A DNA stretch of 64,000 bases from Trichoplax sp. H2. Its lineage: Eukaryota > Placozoa > Uniplacotomia > Trichoplacea. The stretch spans positions 62,001 through 126,000 of the forward strand of contig NOWV01000112.1 of assembly GCA_003344405.1 (NCBI GenBank). The letters are read 5' to 3'. A model generated the notes under the pieces. The model searched no databases. It was not told the DNA's origin and saw nothing but the letters and a program-made list of their open reading frames with translations. Shown here piece by piece: positions 11,031 to 23,141 of the stretch (its first letter is position 1; each line of letters opens with the position of its first letter). The translations under genes and the position numbers were made by a program.

Positions 11031-11843
11031 AAATCTTATCAATATGAATGATGAATAGCAAAAATGTTACAATAACGTACGCGATTAACTTTTGTATTCG
11101 AAAGAGTCTATGCTAGTACATGTATTTCGTAGCGATATTTATATATTCAATAATTTACAGTAATTCGACATTAAAGAATATCTAAACGTATTGTTAAACT
11201 TCAATGTAAAAATCAGTAACAATTCTGGATATTATAGTAAATTCAAACACCCTCGACAATTCGATTGGTGGTTTCGTAATGACTGAAATATACAGTACAA
11301 ATTTCATTTTTAACCATATTAGACAAATTTACTAACATTACTTTATAAAGTAACAATTAATAGTATAAAGACGCGCTCAAAACTTATGCTTTGCAAGTAG
11401 AGACATTAAAGGGCTGCTTAAAAATGTAGTAATCGGCTATGATGCAGTTTTTTGGAAAGCAAAGACACTCTGCATCAGGTCAAAAGGGTAGCCATTCAAT
11501 CTATTTATATCATCAACTAAACTTAAGAGATAAACAGCGAATTCAAGATCGTATAAGCTAAATATTATTGTTAAATGGCAAGTCCATCTGATAAACTATC
11601 ACTACTAATCAATCATGTTGTCATGAGTATTTTTTGATACTTAAAATTACCAAAAATTTACTGATTAAATCTGTCAGCTTATTATGTAGGTATTAATGAA
11701 CAATGTATGTATGAAATGCTAAATGGCAAATACTAGGCTAAGCATAGCGTAACGTACCCGAATGAAAAGAAATAGATGAAGTCATGACCTAGCATTAAGA
11801 TGCCGCTTAATTTCTTTTACGCATTGACGCAAACACTCCCATG

Positions 11844-12053
11844 TTATCGTAAATGGCACTGTTTGATTTTACAATTTACTTTTACAAACAATGTACGATA
11901 AATTAATCCTATCGCGCTAGCCACAAAACGCAAATGTCGATAGGCATTGACATTATGTGAAGGAACCAAAAAGGCTTGGGCACTGATTGTAATAGGATGG
12001 GCAACCTTTGTCCGGTATGCCAATCGCCGATGAGATGCTAATTTTCTTGGCAT
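11844..12053 (-). pseudogene. Possible second GPCR C-terminal fragment
   Basis: A minus-strand frame of 69 codons contains RFVASAIGLIYRTLFVKVNC, which resembles the end of TM7 (S-A-I-N-P-x-I-Y) with N-P changed to G-L, followed by a basic tail. The preceding residues are not convincingly hydrophobic, so this is either heavily decayed or coincidental. Confidence 0.15.
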
Positions 12054-12480
12054 GGACTGATTTGCATTTAGCTTTCATCTTTTTATATTCTTCCGGTGAG
12101 CAGACTTTAACCAGTCTTTCCCACAACTACGTAGAAGAAGAAGAGAATCATATGAATATATTTTCGACAGGGCTTAATAAATAATTCGATATGCAATAGT
12201 AAGTAAATTGGTAATTTCATGTATAACTGGGATGGTAGTTTTCGAACTATGCACTACAGGAATCTCTTTAAGATACGAATATCAAGTATTGTAATCTTTA
12301 TATTAATCATAATATTATTATAAATTGCAAGTGGCAAACTTCATTCTCTATCTTGTATAACAGTGTTATAGATGACATTATGCTTAAGGCACTTCTATTT
12401 TGTGGATACTATAAGGTAACGCTAGTTTCTTGTATTAATAAGTTTGCATGACAAAATAGGATAATCATCTACTGGATGTA

Positions 12481-13002
12481 CTATCTTACAATTTTCTTAA
12501 AAGCTTTCTTTTTCTTTTCTGCCCCATTCTCGTTTTCGTCATCACTATCGTCATCATATCCTCTAACGTAGATCTCTCCGTTTTTACAGTATTCACCACC
12601 TCCATTTATTTGTCTACAAATTTTGGACGGCTTTTTGCAAAGTAAGTATGATTCCTTAACATCAACAGTTTCGATAGGACATTCTTTCAGCTGTCCTTCC
12701 TCATCGTAATGATCAGGGCTATAAGTATCTGTCACTGATGCTTGCCTAGCGAAACAGACACTTTTCTTTTCAGTCATTTTTTCTCCGCATGCTTCGAGGC
12801 AAGCTTTCTTTCTCAAGCAGGAAGATTTCAAAATGCTTTTTACCATTGCTTTATCCGTGTCAAGGCTGTTACATCTGACCAAATTTAACTTTGAGGCGGA
12901 CAATCCGCAATCCTTTTGTTGTCCCTCTTCTTTGGATTCTGAAAACGACTGCGAAGAACGCTGACGTTGATTCAGGTTGCGAAACATTTCACAAGGATCC
13001 AT
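12481..13002 (-). CDS. Putative PP1-targeting regulatory protein (SILK + RVxF motifs), single exon
   Basis: The 173-residue protein is hydrophilic and cysteine-rich. Residues 56-59 are SILK, the docking motif found in inhibitor-2, URI and related PP1 regulators. Residues 80-84 are K-S-V-C-F, which fits the RVxF PP1-docking motif, and the order and spacing (SILK about 20 residues before RVxF) match known double-motif partners. The RVxF is followed by YSPDHYDEEG (94-103), a conserved-looking acidic segment. The C-terminus is acidic then lysine-rich (DDDSDDENENG, KKKKAFKK), consistent with a nuclear localisation signal. It most likely binds and directs or inhibits the protein phosphatase 1 catalytic subunit. 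The exact family was not identified. The first Met (CAT at 13000-13002 on plus) is the only sensible start. The motifs are visible; the function is inferred. Confidence 0.6.
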   Translation of the reverse strand: MDPCEMFRNLNQRQRSSQSFSESKEEGQQKDCGLSASKLNLVRCNSLDTDKAMVKSILKSSCLRKKACLEACGEKMTEKKSVCFARQASVTDTYSPDHYDEEGQLKECPIETVDVKESYLLCKKPSKICRQINGGGEYCKNGEIYVRGYDDDSDDENENGAEKKKKAFKKIVR

Positions 13003-13274
13003 GGTGTTTTGATATTATCAAACTCTTCTTTTCAATTATTCAGAAGGTTCTTGCAATGATCTATACGAAAGTAAAATAATACTAATTAGCAGCTGAAGGT
13101 AAAATATCCTTTGGAATAATGATATCATCATAAAACAATTATATTATTATTTGTTACAGTTTAAAATTATTTCATGATCATTTCCTTCAATTCTTGGAAG
13201 CTTTACTTTCTATGTGAAATATACCGTGTTTACATTACAGTTGTATTCTTCCAGCAGTATAGGAATTAGATTTG

Positions 13275-13500
13275 TTATTGTCTGTATGGCTTCAAAGCAT
13301 AAACATACACTGCAATTATGAATTGATTCATGACAGCATGATAAAAGGTGATGTTTACTGCATATGATAGTGCTCGTATCGCATAAACATTAACATGTAC
13401 AAGTAGCATAGATACTGTTACTTTTATCTTCATCTCAATGTTATTAGTAGAAATTTGTTGACGAAGAAGTTTGTTGGCCAAAATACAGTGATGCTGTCGT
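13275..13500 (-). pseudogene. Possible third GPCR TM6-TM7 fragment
   Basis: The minus-strand frame reads a polar lead (QQISTNNIEMK) resembling the end of intracellular loop 3. A hydrophobic helix follows (VTVSMLLVHVNVYAI), then a second helix, NITFYHAVMNQFIIAVYVYALKPYR, that looks like TM7 and helix 8 with N-P-x-x-Y degraded to I-A-V-Y. An in-frame stop lies just upstream, so at best this is a single exon or a relic. Confidence 0.2.
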
Positions 13501-15775
13501 CAATGATAGATAAATAATAATGAACTTACTGTAGGATCAAAATATACTATTTTGTTACTTTATCTTTTCTTAGTTTAGCATTCCATGATACAATAATCAT
13601 TTACAACATTAGCATCGCCAGCATCGCTCTAGATCTGGATCTGTAGCACGCACGAAACATTGCTAAATCAGAGTTCTTATACGTATACAGACAATGTGAG
13701 AACAGATACAGAAGAAACGTTCGATTTACAAGTAAAATGGTACAGTTCTGTTAGTCAAGGTTCGATATTCTAGTATGCTGAAATCTTGACCGTGGTGTCA
13801 TTGCTGTCTGTGCACTTTTATCCTAAGCAATATGTTGCAGGTCAATTTGTTAAGGAATAATAAAATGCCATATACTGCGATCTCTAACTTTCATCGAGTG
13901 ATGATCAAATTATTGTAATGTTATAGCATCACGGAACTTTATCATAAAGCAAAGATTGTTATGTATCATTAGTATTATTGGAGGGTACATACGTTATAAA
14001 TAAATAAATTAATTGGCATATTTAAGATAAAGGGGAAGTAAAACGTCAAGGATGTAATTTAAGATCAGGGCGAAGATTACGCTTCTTAAAAAGAGATTTT
14101 AAAGGCGTGAATATGCTTAGACGTCTTTATGCTTCTTGTTGATAGTTATAAGACCGTGCATTTTAGCGGAATAAGTAATACGGAATGACTATATCGTTGG
14201 CTAAAATAACAATAATTTATTAGAAGTTAGGGTGGGGAATTTTAAAATTGTTCATTTTCGCCATGAATCAGAGAAGAACAATCATCATGGGTAATCTTCG
14301 TTGGGTGTTGAACTATCTACATCAACAACATATCAACAGTCTTTATTGGTGGATCAATGCTATTATCATGTTACGTGAAATACTATTTAATCGGTGCGTT
14401 ATAAAATTTTAAATTATGATAAGATTGGCATTGCCCTACGGTATATGGAGTGGGTCATTTTTGCCTTAAATTATATAAATTGTTATTCGTTAACAAATGT
14501 TACTAAAGGGATGATTAAGATGAAAGTGTATTGTCGTCCACTTGTAGTTGAAAGGGTTTTGACGGTACATTTTGCGCACATAAACAAATCTTTGTAGTTC
14601 AAAGGATTTGATGGTACATTTTATGTAGATTAATAAATCAATTTGTTTGCCTAATGACGGGACGCGAGATACAGTGGGTCATCAAGAAAAAGATACTACA
14701 AGTACAATTGCAACCAAATTGCATCGGAATTTTCTTTCGTTAAGAAATACTGTAGCGTACAAATTCTTCTTCTTCTTATTAAACTATTTATCCAGACATT
14801 GTAGTGGATTATTTTGGATGGATAAATTACAAGTACTCCCGGTTTAAACTATCGTAATGGATCAGAGCTGCAAGAAAAAACATAAAGGGATCAAAGAGTA
14901 ATCGTATTTATTCAGTGTTGTTGTCTAGAAGTTATTAACTATTATTATTATTACCGTATCAATCAATTTCGATCATGCTCCAATGATTGAGCATTATGAA
15001 TGTATCTAAATAGAAGCTATTGGCTGGTTAATTCGATCATGTAATTTATAACTTGGTGGTTCTAGTGTTAAGTTATTGATTTCGTAGACAGGGACTAAAG
15101 TTAGTTCTATTTATTGGAGTTGCGAGTGCTTTACAATACTTGGTGTAGATGATGTTGTTCCAGGTTTCAAGCGACGCTGTTCTTTTAAAAGGAATTTAGG
15201 CCAGTTGATATAGTAAGTAATGTTGCCACTAGAGTAGTGTCGTATTATACCTACAGTATGCATAGTGGAGATTGATGAACATGTCCCTCATTACGATGGA
15301 AGTCCGTAGAGTAGACAATTTGGATCGATGAACACATTATCCATCGAAAATGCTTTGATTAGGGCTTATCTTATTGACTTCTGTTTATCAAAATAAATTA
15401 CTACTGAGCGGAACAATTTTATCCATTTCCCAAGTGAGTGGAGTCATAGCTAAGATCGGATCATGACTAGAAAATAGTTATTGATGTTCGTTTAGTATGA
15501 TAACATTACCGATGCACTTTTTTTTTGTTTTGCTATTTCGCGGTCAAGTTAATTATTACTGTACTGTATAATTATGCCGTTAAAGATTCATTACTATCAA
15601 CAAGGAAGCGACTTTAATCATGAAATACTGTAGGTAGAAATGAGATACAAATTGTTATGACAGGAGAATATGACTATTTTATCGTACATGCTTACGGATG
15701 AAAGGTAACAGTTAGTAGCATCTAGCGTTGTAGGAAAGAACAACTTCAAGAATTTTGACAACGATGATCTGTAAT
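13501..15775. other. Intergenic, no gene recognised
   Basis: Over 2 kb with only short open frames (such as 14394-14597 and 14647-14847) that lack family or splice signatures. One short duplication is visible: GTAGTTGAAAGGGTTTTGACGGTACATTTTG near 14544 recurs as GTAGTTCAAAGGATTTGATGGTACATTTTA near 14595, each followed by AATAAATC-like sequence. Confidence 0.5.
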
Positions 15776-15779
15776 TATC

Positions 15780-16345
15780 AGAGCTTGATATCCGTGTTAT
15801 CGACTATTTTAGCACATTTCCTTTATCTATCGTAGAAGGTTATTGATTAACAGTTTATTCATCGCGTACGGGCCTAAGATTATCTAAATTCAGATGTAGT
15901 CGATTGGCGATACATGAAGTTACTACTATTGTACTTTAGTGCACATAACATTAACGTCATTAATGATCAGTGCTTGATATCCATGTTATCGACTATTTTA
16001 GCACATTTCCTTTTATCTATCGTAGAAGGTTATTGATTAACAGTTTATTCATCGCGCACAAGCCTAAGATTATCCAAATTCAGATGTAGTCGATTGGCGA
16101 TACATGAAGTTACTACTATTGTACTTTAGTGCACATAACATTAACGTCATTAATGATCAGTGCTTGATATCCATGTTATCGACTATTTTAGCACATTTCC
16201 TTTATCTATCGTAGAAGGGTTATTGACATTCCATCGTTTGCCGATCCATGGAGTTACTATTCTACAGCAGTTTAGTGCACATCATGTTAAAGTAATGATC
16301 AGTGCTTGATATCCTTGTGATCGATCATTTTGGCACATTTCCTTG
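15780..16345. repeat. Tandem array, unit 189-190 bp, three copies plus a diverged fourth
   Basis: The unit starts CTTGATATCC(G/A)TGTTATCGACTATTTTAGCAC and includes CAGTTTATTCATCGCG, AGATGTAGTCGATTGGCGATAC and GTGCACATAACATTAACGTC. Starts are at 15784, 15973, 16163 and 16305, giving spacings of 189, 190 and 142. The last spacing reflects an internal deletion. The first three copies are nearly identical, so the expansion is recent. Confidence 0.92.
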
Positions 16346-16349
16346 ATCG

Positions 16350-17655
16350 ATGATGGAAAGGTTCTTCACAGTCGATCCATTGCCGTAACGGTCTAAGATA
16401 AACTATCAAGGTCACCGAGCACAACAGCGGCAGTGGAAACGACATCACCCTGCGGTATGGGCGCGTTTAAATAGGATCTCCATCACGTATGGCAAAATAT
16501 GTCGGCATGCTGGAAGTCATTTTCTGGGTGGTTATTGTCATACAGTAGTATCGTTAACGAGCGCATTAGGGAGTGTTATAACTCGGTCTTCCTTCTTGGA
16601 CTACTGTAATCTTGGAGATAAATTAGTTAGACTAATCGCGACCCCCCCCCCAAAAAAAGGGAAAAAAACAAAAAGATTCCACGATAAAGATACTCATGCT
16701 CCTGTTGGCCTTGATTGATTGAACACTATGTTGCAGGCTACATCTAGAGTATAAAAGCTGCAAATTGATATTGAGTATGGGTGGTTTAGGGACATACTGC
16801 AAGATGGGACATTAAGTAAACAGTAGGGATGTTTACGTCCTTGCAGATAATGCATTGGAGTAGGATTTGGGTGCGCGATAAGGTGAAAATGGTGTCCAAA
16901 AGAGCGGTTGTCATTGTCGGCGAATGTACTTTTAAGGCTATCTGTTATCCTATGACAGGAAAAGGAAAACTAAGATCTGTTCTTACCGATCTACTTTCTC
17001 CACGATCAGCCAACTTAATCGCTTTTGCGGTCACGTATCGATTTCTATCGACCAAATGCTTTTTCGATGCGCCTATTGTTGTTGTTGTTGTTGGCGAAAA
17101 AATACATGGAAACGATCTTCTCTTTTTTACCTCGTTAAGGTGAAGAAAGAAAAGTTGAAGGAAGCAATACGATAGCGAGTACAGTAGACTGCTATGTCCA
17201 ATGATGTCTTATAAACCGTTTTCACTTTCTTAATCAGAATAAAACTGTCCCAGATTCAACTAATAGAGTCAAGAAACAGCCCAATGATGGCAAAAAGGGA
17301 ACCTCCTTGTACGCTCTGTTTTAATGTAGACTGACCCCTCAGGTCACGCACTACTCGAAATTTCTATACTCAACACTGGCTGGACAGCATAGTACAGACG
17401 GACAGGATGGACAGCAGTGTCACGTTAGCGGATAACCCGAACTGTCGAGTCACTCTAGTCTACTGTACTGTGTACGTGACTGACTGACTTGATCACTCTC
17501 ATCTCGTGCTAATATGCTGCCAAACACCTGATTTTGACAGTACTTTAGTATGGAGACGATCCATTTCAAATGGACTCATTTTTGGGGTCAATTAAGTGAT
17601 CCTATTACATTGAATCTTATTATCGGTTACTAAGTTCTGCTTGGGAACAGGCATC
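16350..17655. other. Intergenic, no gene recognised
   Basis: Contains a homopolymeric C/A/G stretch at about 16642-16672 (nine or more C, then A and G runs) and TACAGTAGAC/TACTGTAC-type motifs near 17180 and 17460. The 104-codon frame at 16829-17143 ends in a GTT microsatellite-like run and is not convincing. Confidence 0.45.
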
Positions 17656-17659
17656 CTAT

Positions 17660-18865
17660 CGGATATATGGCGCAAATGCATTTCAATAACAGTTCTGTAA
17701 GATCGCCGATATTATTTCAATTAGTACCAATGATTTGGAAAATAGACACGGAAGCTGCATACAAAGTCATCATGCCAATGATTTCCACAGCCTCATTATA
17801 CGCATCCGTCTGTCTGGGTTAACCATGGACCTCTAGAATCCGCGTTGTACAAGTCCGTCCGTCCACGCGATTGATGGTTTGATTGGTGAATGGTGATGCT
17901 TGGGGAAGAAAAGTCCGTCTGTCTGGTCTTCTTCTAGCGGTCCATAGTTGAACCATGGATCTCCAGAATCCGCATTGTACACGTCCATCCGTCCATGCGC
18001 GATGGATGGTCTGATCTGTGGACCAGCTTAGAAAATGATAATCATATATGGCGCAAATACATTTCAACTACAGTTCTGTAAGATCGTCGATATTACTTCA
18101 ATTAGTACCAGTGATTTGGAAAATAGGCACGGAAGCTGCATACGAAGTCATCATGTGAATGATTTCCACAACCTCATTGAGGAAGGAAAGTCCGTCTGTC
18201 TGGTCTTCTTCTAACAGTCCATGGTTTAACCATGGATCTCCAGAATCCGCATTGTGCACGTCCATCCGTCCATGCGCGATGGATGGTCTGATCTGTGGAC
18301 CAGCTTAGAACATGATAATCATATATGGCGCAAATACATTTCAACAACAGTTCTGTAAGATCGTCGATATTACTTCAATTAGTACCAGTGATTAGGAAAA
18401 TAGACACGGAAGCTGCATACGAAGTCATCATGTGAATGATTTCCACAACCTCATTGAGGAAGAAAAGTCCGTCTGTCTGGTCTTCTTCTAAAACAGTCCA
18501 TGGTTTAACCATGGATCTCCAGAATCCGCATTGTACACGTCCATCCGTCCATGCGCGATGGATGGTCTGATCTGTGGACCAGCTTAGAAAATGATAATCA
18601 TATATGGCGCAAATAAATTTCAACAACAGTTCTGTAAGATCGTCGATATTACTTCAATTAGTACCAGTGATTTGGAAAATAGACACGGAAGCTGTATACG
18701 AAGTCATCATGCCAATGATTTCCACCACAGCCTCATTGAGGAAGAAAAGTCCGTCTGTCTGGTTTTCTTCTAGCAGTCCATAGTTGAACAATGGCGCATT
18801 GTACACGTCCATCCGTCCATGCGATGGATGGTCTGATCTGTGGACCAGCATAAAAAATGATGATG
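17660..18865. repeat. Tandem array, unit 279 bp, about four copies
   Basis: The unit runs from ATATGGCGCAAATACATTTCA through CAGTTCTGTAAGATCGTCGA, AATAGACACGGAAGCTGC, AGTCATCATG, GAAAGTCCGTCTGTCTGG and CCATGGATCTCCAGAATCCG, to CATCCGTCCATGCGCGATGG and TCTGATCTGTGGACCAGC. Unit starts are near 17664, 18045, 18323 and 18602; the first interval is longer because it holds an extra partial subunit (17820-17940). The GC content is above the surroundings. Open frames here are by-products of the repetition. Confidence 0.93.
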
Positions 18866-19255
18866 GCAGGATGTTGATGGCACAAAATGGAGCAGCATAC
18901 TAGCAGCTAAGTTGGTTCTATTAGGATATGAGTAGCAGTCTACACAGTACAGTATAGTACACCCCGCTGCAGACATGGACCATCATTGAAATGACCAGTA
19001 AAATCATCAGCCTCCACGCTTTTAGAATCGTAAATTAGCGTTTCCGGTCGCTCTCTTTCTCTTGCTGACCATCGTCGATGATCTGCACTGCGCAGTACAG
19101 TACAGGATGTCAGATAGACTTCTACAGATTGGTATACTGTACTCTACAGTGTGCGATAGGCATACTGGACTGTACTGGACTACACGCTGACTGGATAGTT
19201 CACTCAAAAAGTCCAAACACTTCCACGTAGTAGCTAATTCGAAAATTTTGCTATC

Positions 19256-22200
19256 ATGGGCTTATGCAAATGTCCGAAGAGGAAAGTCACCAATTTATTT
19301 TGTTTCGAACATCGTGTCAACGTTTGTGATCATTGCTTAGCTATAGATCACTACGCTGTAAGTTATGATTAGACCTTTGATAGCTCTATTGTAATCAAAT
19401 ACTCCATTTTGCTATCCTTGATGTAGAGTAAAATAGAGCCAATAGCAGATTGTCTGTGCAATGCCAGACAAGAAGCGATCCAAATCGAGGAGGACTTTAT
19501 ACATTGTGTTATCATTAGCCTTGATGACCAAGGGTAGACAAGCTTGTCCTTGATAATTGGCAATGAATTGCTTGGTCTACCCATTTTGACTACTGTATCT
19601 CCTTCCTCCTCTTTCCATCGTTAAAAGACGAGTACAATCGAGTTTCATGGATAGTCGACGATAGTGAATACCATAGCGTCCAGTACAGTAGATTTGGGTG
19701 AATATTGGCGTTGATGGATTAATATTCTTACATTATATACCAAGATATTTCTTGAGTCTTTCTAAAAGACGTTGAACAATCTTGCATAGGCAGTCAGTAG
19801 TCAGTACTTGTGTACAACTACATGCGTATCATGATCCACCAATTCCTCATTATTGAACTCAATCCCTCCCCAATTTCTCTTCGACTGTAGCAGCAAAAAG
19901 TCGTAGAGTGAGCGATAGGAGCAGAATGGTATAGCGTACAGTAGACGTATTTCAATGAACTCGATATACATCAGAAGAAGTCAATACTGGAAAGGCTACA
20001 AAGCACTACAGTACTGACTATCGATGATAAAATAAATACTACACTTACAACTTATTGACATTCTACGGCTATTCAATTTATGCAGTCGTCAAGATTGCAC
20101 AAACAATAACATTCATCGCCATTATGGGCAATCATCGGATGATGACCGATCCATTGGCAGTCGATTGGTAAAATACCCGTACAGCAGTGTTTTCCGTCTT
20201 CCTTCTTATTCACTCCCAGATCCAAAATCAAGTCAACTCTCCCAATCCGACTCGATACGATCGCAAAATACGGCCGTACAGTAGCCATTACAGATAGCAT
20301 CTTGATCGCTTCATACTTTCCAGTATACTGATGGATCTGGTTAGCAATATCATGAAATGTTGCATCGCATCTACTTACCCTTTTATATGACGTTCAATAG
20401 TAAAAGTACCTGCCCTTCTTATAGCTAACGATCAGTTGCAATCAGGCCAACAATCTAAGCAATGCACGAATCAATCAGTCTTCTAGTTATTACGTTACGT
20501 GTTTACTACGTTTATTAATGCATATTTGCTACAAAATTAGTTAGAAGTGGATTATCGATATCAATCTCATTATTTCATTATGAACGATAGTTTTACATAT
20601 GCATTGAAGGTAGCAAAGATTCGCTTGCGTGATACATAATATTGCCTATGTAGTATGCATTGAAGGTAGCAAAGACTCGCTTGCGTGATACATAATATGC
20701 CTATGTAGTATCAAAGATAACTAATCATTTTCGTCCATGGACAATTTTTTTAATATTAGTGTGCGGTTAAATCGTATCTCAACTGGTTACAAGATAGCGA
20801 CTATGATACCAACTGTGGATATTGCAAGAAGAATCTACATGGGAATGGTGAAGTTGTGAGATTACTATGCTTAGGTAACTGTTTTCATCTCCGCTACAAC
20901 TCGTTGAATTACTGCATTTGGTTATACTGCTTTGTAGAATTGACAGAGTAAAAGCAATATAGGCTTGATTGACCTTAATAGACGCCTACATTCTTATTCA
21001 GTAATTTGCTAGTAGCAAATCTTGATCATATTTTGCATTACATAATGCTTATTTTTGATATACTGCATAATGTAGACTGCAGATGCTACATATCTTATTC
21101 AATGATGATTTAATATTAATGAAATTCTTGTCTATTTCAGATATCTTTCATTTAGAATGTTTGAGTAACTATGGCATTAATGGCCATTTTGATCAAAATA
21201 ATTTACAAGATTTTAAATGCCCACAGTGCGATGTAAGTAGGTATAGCATAACGCTATGTACCTGTAGTATCGTTTTGAATTGCTATTAAGCATGCTTTAT
21301 ATAGTATCTTGGAATAATTAATAGAAGGCAAATGTGTAGCGGTTGTTGGTAACATCAACACTTTTACTTTGCAAAGTAAAATATAGTCTAACTCTCTATA
21401 AACCTTACCTGATACAGTATACTGGGAACGTATATAATTAATAAGTATAACTCGAATACATTGATCAAACCGTAGCTTTCGAATGCAAAGTAGAAAATTA
21501 AAAATTTTTTATCTTTTGTTATGAATATAACGAACTGAATTTAATTTAAATCTTAGACCTAAGTATGATCGTTGTGAGATTAAAACTATGCACTACCTGT
21601 TATACACTTTGATTATAGCATTCAGTAGTTTCAAACGACTGGGTACTGTTCTTATAATGTATTCACCATCGGATCGGACGATTGACGATATACATTAATA
21701 TACTAGTAATCATCATTGTTTATCATTTTTTGCCTATTGCTTGTACATTTAAATTGTTGGTTTGAATCAATAATTATAATAGATTGTTTCCAAGTTGATT
21801 ATCCTATAAGTAAGATTTAATAATATTATGAGGATTATCCCAATGGTAATAGACACACTGTCCTTGTACAAATATTATATGTCATCATTTACAAATTTAG
21901 GCCAAAATCATCCAAAATGATCGGTTAAATTCAATACTTGGACAAAAATTAACGGAAAAAATTGCGAAATCTTCTTGGGGCAAATTAATTGGCATTTTTG
22001 GTGACAATGGCACATCAAAAAAAGAAACAGTAAATTTAAATGTTCGTTCTGATTTTCGACACAAAAGTTGTAATTTATTTTAGTAGTGTTAGATTTGTTA
22101 TTTTGCATGTGTTCTTATATTATAATATTAATTTTGTAGGCTTCTGATAGTAAGGTATTAGAGGTACAGAAAATGAATAAAGAAGAGGGGGAACCGAAGG

Positions 22201-23141
22201 ATGTATCGAAAAGCATGATTGTACAAACAACTGGTAACCACAGTCCAGTTGCAAATCCTATCGGTAAATTAATGTTCCACTATATAGACTTGTCTAGAAG
22301 AAACATGGTTACGCAAGCTTAAGCTAGAAATAATGTCTTTTACTGCAATTTACTAGCTTATTCTGCACAAGCGATGAAAATTGAAGAACCATCTGATGCC
22401 TCTAATTCAAAATCGAATCAAGTACAATTTTCTTCACCAAATTTGTCATCAAATCTGCCACCAAATCCGTTGCAGTTTTCATCAGTAGCGCAAATGGAAC
22501 CTGACGACGCACGAACGAAATTGGTGACTTCGACTGTTGAGAAGTTACGGAACAATCCTGAGACTGATTCTCTAAATGAAATTCATCAATCATTGCCTCA
22601 ATTTTTTCCGATGGCCGTTGATGTTGCTTCAGGTGCGATTACATGTTATTAAAATGCTAACGAGTTTACGGAGATAAATTATGGCTATTTTTTGTTTTTG
22701 ATACCCGTATGTGCTCGGAATACTTTTCAGTTCAAACATCTAGAAAATTTAGTCGAGATCAAAAAAGTAGGGATTCTTATAAGGTAGATATGCCTGCAGA
22801 TGATCCAGATGATCCAGATGAACATAAGTATAAGAGGCGAAGCCCATTTGTTTGGCTATCAAGGCTAATAAAGTTAGTGTAATCAGAATTCTTGCTGTAA
22901 AGATTTTATTAGGTGTAGTGATGTATTTCCTAAGGATCTTTCAACAATCGTTGACGTTATTATAATTATTCATAGGACACAACGATCTCAAGTAACCTTA
23001 TTGCCTGGCGATGTTCGCAAAATTAGAAAATACTGTATGGCATTTTTAGTGATATTCATCTTCATTATGATAGTATATGTAGCTTCAACACGTACTATTG
23101 ATGAGGATCCATTTGCTATACAAAAACAGGGACAACTTTAG
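19256..23141 (+). CDS. ZFPL1: Zinc finger protein-like 1 (ZFPL1), eight exons
   Basis: Exons are 19256-19357, 20760-20874, 21141-21232, 21901-22029, 22140-22263, 22372-22632, 22731-22872 and 22976-23141. All borders are GT-AG, all phases join, and the total is 1131 nt = 376 residues (vertebrate ZFPL1 is about 310). Exon 1 starts [19 protein letters not shown], the hallmark N-terminus of the family, with a B-box-like zinc site. Exons 2-3 give the RING-like finger ([18 protein letters not shown], then DIFHLEC and CPQCD). Exon 4 supplies the [18 protein letters not shown] helix. Exons 5-6 are a long Ser/Pro/Asn-rich linker. Exon 7 has an acidic [20 protein letters not shown] motif. The last exon has a single transmembrane helix (about residues 341-360) and a short tail. 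In animals ZFPL1 is an integral cis-Golgi protein that binds GM130 and helps maintain Golgi structure. Intron 1 (1.4 kb) is the longest. Confidence 0.96.
20599..20711. repeat. Two tandem copies of a 56-bp unit in ZFPL1 intron 1
   Basis: TGCATTGAAGGTAGCAAAGA followed by (T/C)TCGCTTGCGTGATACATAAT, then a TGCCTATGTAGTA end, occurs twice back to back, with one substitution and a one- or two-base indel between copies. It sits about 50 bp upstream of the exon 2 acceptor. Confidence 0.9.

Noticed and set aside
17819-18976. Four similar minus-strand frames (starting like MKCICAIYDYHFLSW) that look like a small gene family
   Set aside because: They are the same frame through successive 279-bp units, truncated differently; no splice or family support, and not conserved as protein independent of the DNA.
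20073-20300. Cys-rich 75-codon minus-strand frame ([21 protein letters not shown])
   Set aside because: Lies in ZFPL1 intron 1 on the opposite strand, with no recognisable fold or splice sites.
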